Assembly (NCBI GenBank): GCA_019419525.1
Contig: DXZU01000010.1
Coordinates: 1 to 64,000, forward strand
Length of the DNA: 64,000 nucleotides
Reading direction: 5' to 3'
From: Collinsella sp.
GTDB lineage: Bacteria > Actinomycetota > Coriobacteriia > Coriobacteriales > Coriobacteriaceae
Shown here: positions 51,733 through 60,344 of the stretch, in pieces
Numbering within the stretch: the stretch's first letter is position 1
Layout of the letters: each line of letters opens with the position of its first letter
The notes under the pieces: generated by a model
Told to the model about the DNA's origin: nothing
What the model saw: only the letters and a program-made list of their open reading frames with translations
The model's database searches: none
Made by a program: the position numbers and the translations under genes

Positions 51733-54291
51733 ATGGAATTTTACGCAAGCTGCCCCGAGGGCTTTGAGTCCGCACTCGCCGATGAGCTTAAACACCTCGG
51801 GCTTTCGCATGTCCGCCGCCTGAAGGGCCGCGCTACGTTTGAGGGCGAGCTCGAAGAAGGCTACCGCGCCTGTCTGTGGTCGCGCCTGGCCAGCCGCGTG
51901 TTTGTGGTGCTTGGGCGCTTTGAGGCGCAGGATGCCGACGAGCTGTACGACAGCGTTTACGACATCGCCTGGGAGACCATCATCCGCCCCGGTGCCACCA
52001 TCGCCATCACCGCCCGCGGCGTGACCGAGCAGCTGCGTAACACGCGCTTCTCGGCCCTGCGCGCCAAGGACGCGCTGTGCGACCGTCTGGCCGAGACAAC
52101 GGGCCGTCGCGCCGATGTCGACGCCGCCGATCCCGATGTTCACCTGCTGCTTTCGCTGCGCCAGCGCCGCGCGAGCATCAGCCTGGACCTTTCGGGCGAC
52201 CCGCTGTTCAAACGCCTGCCGCCCGCTGCGACCCGTGCCGGCGAGGGCGCGCACGTGTTGCGCCCCGACTACGCCGCCCTGGTGCTGGCGCAGGTCGGCT
52301 GGACCGCACTGTGCGAGCGCGAGTTGACGGCCGACGATTACGAGAATGAAGCCCTTCCTACGCTGATCGATGCCTCGTGCGCCGGTGGCGGCCTGCTGCT
52401 GGAGGCCGTGAACATTCTGGCCGACCGCGCCCCGGGCGCCGCACGCGAGCGCTGGGGCTTTGAGGGCTGGCAGCTGCATGACGCTGCCCTGTGGGAGCAG
52501 CTGCGTGCCGAAGCGCGCGAGCGCGAGGCGGCGGCGCGCGAACGCCAGGCGCGCATCGTTGCCGTAGACATTGACCCTGCCGCCCGCAAGACCGCTGAGC
52601 GCATGGTCAAGTGTGCCGGCTACAAGCGCTTTGTCGATTTTTGCGCCGCCAAGTCCGCCACCGTGCTGGACCACGCAGGTGCCGTTGCCGGTGCCGCCCT
52701 GGTCGCGGACACGACCGAGACCCCGCTTTCGCTCATGCACGATGCCATGACGCTGGTCGGCGAGCTGCGCCGCGCGCCCGAGCTCGCTTCGGCACCGGTC
52801 GCCGCACTCACCCGCGATGGCCTTATGGCCCGTGCGCTCCATGCCGAGCCCGAGCGCTCGATCGCCGTCATGCCCAATAACGAGGAGGCGGCTCTTGAGG
52901 TTTGGCCCTCGCTCGATCATGCTGCCGCGGCGTTTGAAGCTGCGACCAGCGCAAACACCGAGGAGCAGACCGCGGATGCCCAAGACGAAGCCGCCGACAC
53001 CCCCATGCCCGAACCTGCTGCCACGCTCGACCTGGGTGACGGCAAGCCGCTACCCGTGCTCATCCCCGAGTCCGAACAGTTCGCCAACCGCCTGCGCAAG
53101 AACGCTCGCCTGCGTCGCAAGTGGGCCAAGCGCGAGGGCGTGAGCTGCTACCGCGTCTACGATGCCGACCTGCCCGATTACTCCGCCGCCATCGACCTGT
53201 ACGAGGGTTGCCCGCAGACGCCGGGCCGCTGGCTCGTCATCGCCGAATACGCCGCGCCCAAGACCATCGACCCCGCACTGGCCCAGGCCCGTATGCTCGA
53301 TATTCTGGCCATCGCGCCGCGTATCCTGGATATCCCGGCCGAACACGTGCACGCCAAGGCCCGCATGCGCTCGCGCGGCGGCTCGCAGTACGGCAAGCAG
53401 GGCGCCGGCAAGGGCGGATCGGGCGAACGCGCCAACATCGCGCGCCGTCGCCTGCCGCTCATCGAGGAGGGCGGGCTCACCTTTGCCGTCAACTTTGACG
53501 ACTATCTGGATGTGGGCATCTTCTTGGATCACCGCGTCACCCGCAACCTAGTGCGTGAGCACGCCAAGCAGGCGCGCCGCTTCCTCAACCTGTTTGCCTA
53601 CACCGGCACCGCCACCTGCTACGCGGCCGATGGCGGCGTCGAGGAGACCGTGACGGTCGACCTTTCCAACACCTACTTGGACTGGGCCGAGCGCAATATG
53701 CGTCAGAACGGCTTTGTGGGGCCGCAGCATCACTTTGTGCGCGATGACGTGCTCGCCTGGATTCGTGACCAGCGCCAGACGCGCAACCGCTGGGACCTGA
53801 TCTTTGTCGACCCGCCCACGTTCTCGAACTCGTCCAAGATGGGCCGCCGCACCTGGGATGTCCAGCGCGACCATATTGAGCTTTTGGCCGGCGTATCGCG
53901 CCTGCTCGCGCAGGGCGGCCATGCCATCTTTAGCTGCAACCTGCGCGGCTTCCGCCCCGAAACGCGCAAGCTCGCCCGCGCGGGCGTGCTGCTGGAGGAC
54001 ATTACAGCGCAGACCATCCCCGAGGACTTCGCGCGCAACCAGAAGGTGCACCACTGCTATATCGTGCGCCGCCTGCCCATCGAGGACGCCATGGCCGAGG
54101 TCGGCTTTAGCGCCGAGGAAATTGCTGAGCGCGTCGAGGAACTGCGCAACCCCGAGGCCCGCAAGCCCCGTGTGGCAGTACCCGCGCACGCGCAGGCCGG
54201 CAACGGCAAGTCCAACTTTGCCGGCAAACCCTCCCCCGCCGGCAAGCCCAAAAAGAAGAAGTTCTACGCCAGCAAGCCCAAGGGCAAATAA
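51733..54291 (+). CDS. RlmKL-like 23S rRNA methyltransferase with degenerate RlmL half
   Basis: Architecture of the bifunctional RlmL-RlmK enzyme: THUMP region (1-155), RlmL methyltransferase (160-480), RlmK methyltransferase (500-800) and a basic Lys/Ala-rich tail. The RlmK half is intact: NLFAYTGTATCYAA, and DPPTFSNSSKMG at 693. In the RlmL half the SAM motif DPxCGSGT reads DASCAGGG (213-220), the NPPYGER motif reads ADTTETPLS (around 325-333), and there is an Ala-rich linker (EAATSANTEEQTADAQ). So N2-methylation of G2445 is probably lost while N7 of G2069 may be made. Confidence 0.9.
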   Translation: MEFYASCPEGFESALADELKHLGLSHVRRLKGRATFEGELEEGYRACLWSRLASRVFVVLGRFEAQDADELYDSVYDIAWETIIRPGATIAITARGVTEQLRNTRFSALRAKDALCDRLAETTGRRADVDAADPDVHLLLSLRQRRASISLDLSGDPLFKRLPPAATRAGEGAHVLRPDYAALVLAQVGWTALCERELTADDYENEALPTLIDASCAGGGLLLEAVNILADRAPGAARERWGFEGWQLHDAALWEQLRAEAREREAAARERQARIVAVDIDPAARKTAERMVKCAGYKRFVDFCAAKSATVLDHAGAVAGAALVADTTETPLSLMHDAMTLVGELRRAPELASAPVAALTRDGLMARALHAEPERSIAVMPNNEEAALEVWPSLDHAAAAFEAATSANTEEQTADAQDEAADTPMPEPAATLDLGDGKPLPVLIPESEQFANRLRKNARLRRKWAKREGVSCYRVYDADLPDYSAAIDLYEGCPQTPGRWLVIAEYAAPKTIDPALAQARMLDILAIAPRILDIPAEHVHAKARMRSRGGSQYGKQGAGKGGSGERANIARRRLPLIEEGGLTFAVNFDDYLDVGIFLDHRVTRNLVREHAKQARRFLNLFAYTGTATCYAADGGVEETVTVDLSNTYLDWAERNMRQNGFVGPQHHFVRDDVLAWIRDQRQTRNRWDLIFVDPPTFSNSSKMGRRTWDVQRDHIELLAGVSRLLAQGGHAIFSCNLRGFRPETRKLARAGVLLEDITAQTIPEDFARNQKVHHCYIVRRLPIEDAMAEVGFSAEEIAERVEELRNPEARKPRVAVPAHAQAGNGKSNFAGKPSPAGKPKKKKFYASKPKGK

Positions 54292-54294
54292 CAA

Positions 54295-54361
54295 AGTTGC
54301 GGTGGAATACGGACTGTTTTGCCTGGAATTAGGCAAATTTAGACCGTATTTCACCGCAACT
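54295..54361. repeat. 67-nt stem-loop between convergent rlmKL and kdpE
   Basis: AGTTGCGGTGGAATACGG and its complement (one G-U type mismatch), plus an inner TGCCT/AGGCA helix. It starts 3 bases after the rlmKL-like stop codon. Could be a bidirectional terminator without T runs or a repeat element. Confidence 0.7.
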
Positions 54362-54385
54362 CATATTGGGATGGTGGTTGGCGAT

Positions 54386-55099
54386 CTAGCCTTGGATGAC
54401 TAGGCGGTAGCCAATGCCTACGTGCGTTTGGATATAGCGCGGATGCGCGGGGTCGGACTCGATCTTCTTACGCAACGTGCCCATAAAGACGCGCAGGCTC
54501 GCCAGATCGCTCTTGGTCGCCGTACCCCAAATCTCGTGCAATATAAACTGGTGCGTCAGCACCTTGTCGGCGTTGTGTGCCAGCAAGCAGAGCAACTTGT
54601 ACTCGATCGGCGTCAGGTGCAGCTCCTCGCCATCCATCGTGGCGATGCCGGCGTCAAAATCGATATGCAGCTCACCGGTATCGAACGAGCCCTCGGAGGC
54701 AACACCGCCCGTTTGCGCATACGAAAGGCGCCTGAGCGTCGTGCGAATGCGCGCGAGCAGCTCTTCGACCGAAAACGGCTTGGTCAGGTAGTCGTCGGCA
54801 CCGGCATCGAGTGCGCGGATCTTGTCCGCGTCTTCGCTGCGCGCCGAGACCACAATGATCGGCATGCCCGACCATGCGCGCACCGACTCCACCACCTTGA
54901 CGCCATCCATATCGGGTAGGCCCAGATCGAGCAGCACAATGCTCGGTGCCTGCGACGAGGCGGCGGCGATGGCGGCATGGGCGGTCTCCACAGCCATATG
55001 ACGCAGGCCGTGCGCCTCGAGCGCGGCAACGATAAGGTTGCGAACGGCGGGATCGTCCTCAACGACCAAGATGAGCGGTTTTACGGCAGAGTTCGGCAC
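54386..55099 (-). CDS. kdpE: OmpR-family response regulator, KdpE-like
   Basis: Receiver domain with phospho-acceptor Asp in LLDLGLPDMDG, DD pair in VVEDDP, and Lys in YLTKPF, followed by an OmpR winged helix (LTPIEYKLLCLLAHNADKVLTHQFILHEIWG, RYIQTHVGIGYRL). The match to KdpE is good. Start GTG at 55099 has AAGGAG seven bases upstream and lies just after the kinase stop codon, so the two are co-translated. Confidence 0.92.
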   Translation of the reverse strand: MPNSAVKPLILVVEDDPAVRNLIVAALEAHGLRHMAVETAHAAIAAASSQAPSIVLLDLGLPDMDGVKVVESVRAWSGMPIIVVSARSEDADKIRALDAGADDYLTKPFSVEELLARIRTTLRRLSYAQTGGVASEGSFDTGELHIDFDAGIATMDGEELHLTPIEYKLLCLLAHNADKVLTHQFILHEIWGTATKSDLASLRVFMGTLRKKIESDPAHPRYIQTHVGIGYRLVIQG

Positions 55100-55103
55100 G
55101 GCG

Positions 55104-56729
55104 CTACTCCTTATCAAACGAAACATCGGCGACGGGAAGCTCAATCGTAAAGACCGAGCCGTGCGGGTCCGCCGCGGCAACCTCTATGCTACCGCCATGC
55201 GCCAACGCAATGGAGCGGCAGAGCGAAAGACCCAGGCCCACGCTGCGATGGCTGTCGGCAAGACCGTGATTGGCGGTGTAGAACGATTCAAAGATTCGCT
55301 CGCGGTCCTCGGGCGCAATGCCCGGCCCGTCATCGGCCACCGAGCACGTCACGTGCCCATCGTCGACGCCAATCGAAATCACGATATGCGAACCCGCGGG
55401 CGTATACGTGATGGCGTTGTTCACCAGATTCACCACGAGCTGTACCATCAGACGCGCGTCGACGTTAACGAGCGCCGGCTCATCGCACGCCACCACCTTA
55501 AGGTCGTGCTCGCGCACGGCCGGACTTACGTGGCGCAGCGCCTCCTCGACGATATCGTCCATGAGCTCGAGCGTAGTCGCCAGATGCATACCGCCGCCCT
55601 CGAGCTTGGTGATGGCAAGCAGGTTCTCGACGGTGGCGTTGAGCCATTGCGCGTCCGAGCGAATGGACAGGAGCATGCCGCGGCGCGTCTGGTCGTCGAG
55701 CTCGGCGGTGCCGGTCGAGCCCTGGTCGAGCAGTACGTCGGCATTGCCCGAAATGCTGGTAAGCGGCGTGCGCAGATCGTGCGAAATGGAGCGCAGCAGG
55801 TTGGCGCGCAACTGCTCGTTTTTGGCAAGCACCGCCGCCTCTTCGCGGGCCTCCATGGCGCGGGCGCGATCGAGTGCCAGCTCGCCTTCGCTCACGATGG
55901 CATCGGCAAGTGTCCGCTCCTCGTGCGTCAGCACGTCGGACTCGGCAACGATAGCCAGCACGCCCACAACCGAGGCGGGGTCGCCCGCGCGCACCATGGT
56001 GTCGCCCGAGCGTACGGTCAAGTAGATGCCAAAGAACGCCGAGCCGCCATAGGTGGCATCGAGTGGTGTTCCCACATAGGCGGACGCCGAGAGCCGCGGC
56101 GGCATTTGCGACGCCAGCTCGTGCACCGGCACGGCATCGCCCACGGCCGTATACGTCGCGCGCGGCAGCAGGTCATCATCATCGGCATCATCGCTGTACC
56201 ACACGACCGGGCAGCCCGAAAGACGCGCCAGCTGCGTTGCCATGGCGTGCACAATCTGCTGCTGATCGGCACAGCGCTGCAGCATGCGGTTGGTCTCGAG
56301 CACCATCTGCGTGCGGCGGTCGCTGGCGGCGGCCTGCGCCAAGGCGCGGCGCAGGGCCAACGCGATCGAACTCGACACAAGCGAGACCGCAAACATGATG
56401 AAGAACATGCCGGGATAAACACGGTCGATAAACGACAGCGAGTAGCGCGGGTCAACAAACAAGAAGTTGTAGAGCGCCACGGCGGCAGCCGAGCTCAGCA
56501 AGCAATACAGGCGGCTCCAGGTAAAGAACGCGCACAGCTGCACGGCGAACACATAGACGATCATGATGCTCGGCGCGAGACCCGGATGGTCGAGCAGCGC
56601 GCCCGCAATCGTCGCCGCGACCAGCAGCCCCGCCGATACGCAGGCGTCATACAGAGGGCTGCGACGCGTCAGCGTCGTGCGCCGCCACCAAAAGTTCTCG
56701 GCAATATCGCCGTCCGCATGGACGTCCAT
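55104..56729 (-). CDS. kdpD: KdpD-like sensor histidine kinase lacking the N-terminal KdpD/Usp domains
   Basis: Starts directly with the four-helix DUF4118-type membrane domain (about residues 25-125, ALYNFLFVDPRYS is the KdpD hallmark), then a GAF-like region, then the kinase: H-box SISHDLRTPLTSI, N-box NLVNNAITYTP, G1 DDGPGIAPEDRERIFESF, G2 GLGLSLC. The usual 350-residue cytoplasmic KdpD plus Usp region is absent (541 aa versus about 890). Transcribed toward kdpE, downstream of kup. A start at 56729 is weakly supported (GAGGGG about 15 bases upstream). Confidence 0.9.
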   Translation of the reverse strand: MDVHADGDIAENFWWRRTTLTRRSPLYDACVSAGLLVAATIAGALLDHPGLAPSIMIVYVFAVQLCAFFTWSRLYCLLSSAAAVALYNFLFVDPRYSLSFIDRVYPGMFFIMFAVSLVSSSIALALRRALAQAAASDRRTQMVLETNRMLQRCADQQQIVHAMATQLARLSGCPVVWYSDDADDDDLLPRATYTAVGDAVPVHELASQMPPRLSASAYVGTPLDATYGGSAFFGIYLTVRSGDTMVRAGDPASVVGVLAIVAESDVLTHEERTLADAIVSEGELALDRARAMEAREEAAVLAKNEQLRANLLRSISHDLRTPLTSISGNADVLLDQGSTGTAELDDQTRRGMLLSIRSDAQWLNATVENLLAITKLEGGGMHLATTLELMDDIVEEALRHVSPAVREHDLKVVACDEPALVNVDARLMVQLVVNLVNNAITYTPAGSHIVISIGVDDGHVTCSVADDGPGIAPEDRERIFESFYTANHGLADSHRSVGLGLSLCRSIALAHGGSIEVAAADPHGSVFTIELPVADVSFDKE

Positions 56730-56757
56730 CAGCGCCCCGCCCCTCTCTCAAAAACAA

Positions 56758-56811
56758 AAACCACCACAAAGGGGACAGGCACCTTTGTGGTGGTTTCCCC
56801 TTGTGGTGGTT
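56758..56811. repeat. Stem-loop with a third half-copy, upstream of kdpD
   Basis: AACCACCACAAAGG and CCTTTGTGGTGGTT arms around a short loop (GGACAGGCA), then an extra copy CCCTTGTGGTGGTT. It may end the small-membrane-protein transcript on the minus strand. Confidence 0.65.
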
Positions 56812-56842
56812 CCAAGTGTATAGCCTTTACAGCCTGCGGTCG

Positions 56843-57013
56843 TTAGACAAACAGCACGTGCGCGAGCAGGGCGCACACGCACACCGCTCCAAATACCAAT
56901 GCCACGATCGAAATCACGCGATCGACCATGTCCATGTTGGCCCGATTCGTAAAGAACCGATCTTCGGCGGCGTCGACGCGCGCCTCACGGACGTCAAGTG
57001 TCCTTGCATCCAT
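56843..57013 (-). CDS. Small single-pass membrane protein
   Basis: 56 aa: a charged N-terminal half (MDARTLDVREARVDAAEDR) and one C-terminal membrane helix (VISIVALVFGAVCVCALLAH). The ATG at 57013 has GGAGG at 5 bases, which supports real translation. It lies between kup (ends 57074) and kdpD, all on the minus strand. I do not recognise the family; a KdpF-like or Kup-accessory peptide is conceivable from context only. Confidence 0.6.
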   Translation of the reverse strand: MDARTLDVREARVDAAEDRFFTNRANMDMVDRVISIVALVFGAVCVCALLAHVLFV

Positions 57014-57073
57014 GTTTACCTCCCCGGCTTTAGTTTTGCTCATCGATAACCAACTCCGTGTAGTCTCCGTCGG

Positions 57074-59101
57074 CTACGGGCGCTCGTTGGGGGCAAGGCG
57101 CTGCATCTTGCTCACGGCCTTAAACTTGGTGAACAGCGGCACGTACTCAAAGCTCACGTTGGAGTTCTCCAGGCCGTACCAGCGCGCGGGCGTGCCGGCG
57201 GCGCGGCGGATGATGTACTTGAGCGTGATGGCCGTGCGCTCGCTCGGCTCCACGTCGCTTTCGGGCGCCAGCAGCTTGCGGATCATGACGAACTTGAACG
57301 TGCCAATGTTGCCCGGATCCTTATAGACCGAGTAGTCGTGCGTCTGCGACGGCAGCTCGCCGCTGGCAGCCAGGTCCTGAACAACTTGGCGCAAGTAGGC
57401 ATTGACGCGTTGGTTAATCTTGTAGCCCAGGTACAGATGCACGCGGAACACGTAGTCGGTGCCGAACGTCTCGACCGAATAGGCAAAGGTATGCGGCTCG
57501 TCCATGGTCTCGACGTTCACGAACCACCAGGCGCGAGCGCGCTTGGGATGCTTGTCCAAGATCGAGTAGACGATATCACGGTCGATGTAGTCGGTATGGG
57601 TGTCCTTGGTCAGGTACACGATGTTGTCGCTCATGCGCTCGTAACGGTCGTCGTCGCGCAGGCGCTTGAGCTGCGGCAGATAGCTGCGCAGCGGCAGCAG
57701 CGTAAACTGGCGCTGTTCGACCGCCGTGCCGTTGTACCAGCACACCATAATGCCCATGATGAGTGCAGCCATGAGGATGGTGAAGTAGCCGCCGTGGAAG
57801 AACTTGGTGAGTGAGCTCACGAAGAAGAAGCCTTCGAGCAAAAGGAAGAAGGCCGCGAAGATCCACGGAGCAACCTTGAGCTTGCGCTCCTCGTGCAGGT
57901 AGAAGAAGAGCAGCAGCGTGGTGCACATCATAGTCAGCGTAATGGCAAGGCCGTAGGCGGCTTCCATATGCGCCGAGTTCTGGAACAGCAGCACCACGAT
58001 GACGCAGCCGACAAGCATGACGTTGTTGACCATGGGGATGTAGAGCTGGCCTTTGGTCTCGGCCGGATAGAAGACCTGCATGTGCGGCATGAGGTCCAGG
58101 CGACTGGCCTCGGACACCAGCGAGAACGCGCCGGTAATGAGCGCCTGCGAGGCAATGATGGCCGCGATGGTTGAAAGGCCGACGGCAAACGGACGCAGGC
58201 CCGGGGCGAGCATCTGGTAGAACGGGTTAAGGTCGGCAATGCCCATGAGCTCGGGGTTGGCAGCGTTGTTCATAAGCCAAGCGCCCTGGCCCATATAGGA
58301 CAGCAGCAAGCAGCACTTAACGAACGGCCAGGTGGCGTAAATGTTGCCGCGACCCACATGGCCCATGTCGGAGTAGAGCGCCTCGGCACCGGTGGTGGCG
58401 AGGAAGCAGCTGCCCAGAATCATGATGCCCGCGTGGTTGTTGGGGCTCAGCAAAAAGGCGATGCCGCGCACCGGGTTGAGGCACAGCAGCACGGCGGGGT
58501 GCTGGAAGACAAAGAACAGACCCGTGCCGCCCAGGAACAGGAACCACAGCGTCATGATGGGGCCAAAGGCGTGACCGATCTTGGCCGTGCCGATGCGCTG
58601 CACCAAGAAGAGCGCAATGATGATGGCGAGCGTGATAGCGACGACGCGGCCCTGATCATCGCCCAGCACGGCATGGACCGCAGGGATGGTGCGCAGGCCC
58701 TCGATGGCCGTGGTAACGGTAACGGCCGGCGTCAGGATGCCGTCGGCGAGCAGCGCGGCGCCACCCAGCATGGCGGGGATGATAAGCCACTTGCCGCAAC
58801 GCTTGACCAGGCTGTACAGGGCAAAGATACCGCCCTCGCCGTGGTTATCGGCGCGCAGCGAGATCAGCACGTACTTGACGGTCGTCAGCAGCGTGACCGT
58901 CCACACGACAAGGGAGAGCGCGCCGAGCACGAACTCCTGCGTGACGCTTCCGATGCCGCCGTTGCCGGCGACGAGCGCCTTAGTTACATACATGGGGCTG
59001 GTGCCGATATCGCCATACACCACGCCCAGCGTGACGAGCATCGCCGAGATGCTCACAGGAATCGCAGCGTGCGAGGCTGCCTCCTTGGCCTTTTGTTCCA
59101 T
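57074..59101 (-). CDS. kup: KUP/HAK/KT family potassium uptake protein
   Basis: Proton-coupled K+ uptake carrier with about 12 membrane helices (GVVYGDIGTSPMYVTKAL is the family signature; TGAEALYSDMGHVGR, GVVIITTS-like SQALITGAFSLVSEASRL) and a 170-residue cytoplasmic C-terminal domain. ATG at 59101 has GGAGG ten bases upstream. Clusters with KdpD/KdpE-like regulators, which probably control it; no kdpFABC is present in the window. I find no room for a c-di-AMP riboswitch upstream. Confidence 0.95.
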   Translation of the reverse strand: MEQKAKEAASHAAIPVSISAMLVTLGVVYGDIGTSPMYVTKALVAGNGGIGSVTQEFVLGALSLVVWTVTLLTTVKYVLISLRADNHGEGGIFALYSLVKRCGKWLIIPAMLGGAALLADGILTPAVTVTTAIEGLRTIPAVHAVLGDDQGRVVAITLAIIIALFLVQRIGTAKIGHAFGPIMTLWFLFLGGTGLFFVFQHPAVLLCLNPVRGIAFLLSPNNHAGIMILGSCFLATTGAEALYSDMGHVGRGNIYATWPFVKCCLLLSYMGQGAWLMNNAANPELMGIADLNPFYQMLAPGLRPFAVGLSTIAAIIASQALITGAFSLVSEASRLDLMPHMQVFYPAETKGQLYIPMVNNVMLVGCVIVVLLFQNSAHMEAAYGLAITLTMMCTTLLLFFYLHEERKLKVAPWIFAAFFLLLEGFFFVSSLTKFFHGGYFTILMAALIMGIMVCWYNGTAVEQRQFTLLPLRSYLPQLKRLRDDDRYERMSDNIVYLTKDTHTDYIDRDIVYSILDKHPKRARAWWFVNVETMDEPHTFAYSVETFGTDYVFRVHLYLGYKINQRVNAYLRQVVQDLAASGELPSQTHDYSVYKDPGNIGTFKFVMIRKLLAPESDVEPSERTAITLKYIIRRAAGTPARWYGLENSNVSFEYVPLFTKFKAVSKMQRLAPNERP

Positions 59102-59224
59102 AAGCCGGTTTCCTCCCAACTTTAATGTTCGAAGGGATTATAGGCAATCGGCCCATGTTTTAATGCACCGTTTTCCCAGCTAGATAAACATTTATACGGC
59201 CTTTATGCCATCGCGCGATATGGA

Positions 59225-59255
59225 ATGTGGCAAAGGGACTGTCCCTTTGTCGCGT
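59225..59255. repeat. GGCAAAGGGAC palindrome near a stop codon (copy 6 of 6)
   Basis: ATGTGGCAAAGGGAC pairs with GTCCCTTTGTCGCGT. It ends 3 bases from the TGA stop (59259-59261) of the nitroreductase gene on the minus strand. Confidence 0.8.
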
Positions 59256-59258
59256 TCG

Positions 59259-60131
59259 TCATTTTCCGAGCCAGTTTTTGAACCACCACTCCATGGAGCG
59301 GCTCATCTCGGCCATAAAGGGGCTCGTGTGCTTGCGGGTATAGATATCCACGACGCGCTCCCCCACCTCGCGGGCATGCGGGCGAAACATCTTGTCCATC
59401 TCGGCCACCTGCGCGTCCATGGTCGCGGCATCCGCACGGCAGTAGCGTTCCTCGTGCACCAGGTTCACTACGGGATGCGCAATGGCCGGGCGCTCCTTAC
59501 GGGGCGTGCCGATGATGAGCATCGACAGCGGCATGGTATAGGGCGGCAAGTCCAGCAGCGCGGCAACCGCCTCCGCGTTCTCGACGATATCACCGATGTA
59601 GCAGCTCCCCAGCCCCAGGGCCTCGGCGGCAACCACGGCGTTTTGTGCAGCGATCACGGCGTCCTGGGCCGCGATGGCAAAGTCGCCCAAACCCGGCGCG
59701 CGGCGGGGCGCCTTGCCCGTGCGCTCGACAAACTCGGGCTCAAAGCAGCCCACGTGCTCAAACAGATCGATCCACTTGGCATAATCGACCACAAATATAA
59801 GTGCCCAGGGCGCCTTGGCGATCATGGGCTGGTGATCGCACAGGTCGGCCAGACGGTCCAGCGTAGCCTGCTCGCGAATGCTCACGATGGAATACATCAT
59901 CATGGCGCCCGCCGACGGCGCGCGACTCGCCGCATGCAAGATCGCCGCCCGCTGCTCGTCGGTCACCGCCACGGGACGGCCGTCGTCATCGCGCGCAAAA
60001 GCGCGCGTGGACGAGCGGTGCTCCAAAATGTCCAGTACCGCGTTGCCCGTAGTCTCGACCGGATAGCCGTACGTATCCACGCCCGCAGCTCCGTCGCCGC
60101 CCATGTCCGCCTCGCAAACCTGCTCGCTCAT
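59259..60131 (-). CDS. Nitroreductase family protein
   Basis: FMN-dependent NAD(P)H oxidoreductase. The flavin-binding start HRSSTRAFA, the APSAGAMMMYSI block and GLGSCYIGDI are the family motifs. 290 aa with a C-terminal helical extension of about 60 residues (MFRPHAREVGERVVDIY), as in NfsA/FRP-type enzymes. Might reduce quinones, nitroaromatics or flavin substrates; unknown. Confidence 0.9.
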   Translation of the reverse strand: MSEQVCEADMGGDGAAGVDTYGYPVETTGNAVLDILEHRSSTRAFARDDDGRPVAVTDEQRAAILHAASRAPSAGAMMMYSIVSIREQATLDRLADLCDHQPMIAKAPWALIFVVDYAKWIDLFEHVGCFEPEFVERTGKAPRRAPGLGDFAIAAQDAVIAAQNAVVAAEALGLGSCYIGDIVENAEAVAALLDLPPYTMPLSMLIIGTPRKERPAIAHPVVNLVHEERYCRADAATMDAQVAEMDKMFRPHAREVGERVVDIYTRKHTSPFMAEMSRSMEWWFKNWLGK

Positions 60132-60256
60132 CGCCCTACCCTCGCCATTTCTTTAAGAAGCCTTTACGTTTCCGTGTAATTCCCGTCCATTATCGCGCAG
60201 GTCGCCACTACATTGCGCCACACCGCCACACGCGCGCGTTAATATGGCTGGTTGGT

Positions 60257-60280
60257 GTGCGCAGCCACCAATTGCTGCGC
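60257..60280. repeat. Inverted repeat TGCGCAG/CTGCGCA upstream of LTA-synthase-like gene
   Basis: Perfect 7-bp arms spaced by 10 bases within the 213-base divergent region. Possible operator or leader hairpin. Confidence 0.35.
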
Positions 60281-60344
60281 ATATCTTGGTAACAATCGGG
60301 TAAATCCCCGCTTTCGTAGGTTTTAGTTTGTGAGGAGTCTCAGC

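Noticed and set aside
59102..59258. c-di-AMP (ydaO) riboswitch upstream of kup
   Set aside because: The space is only about 155 bases, part of it taken by a palindrome, and I see none of the conserved ydaO core sequence.
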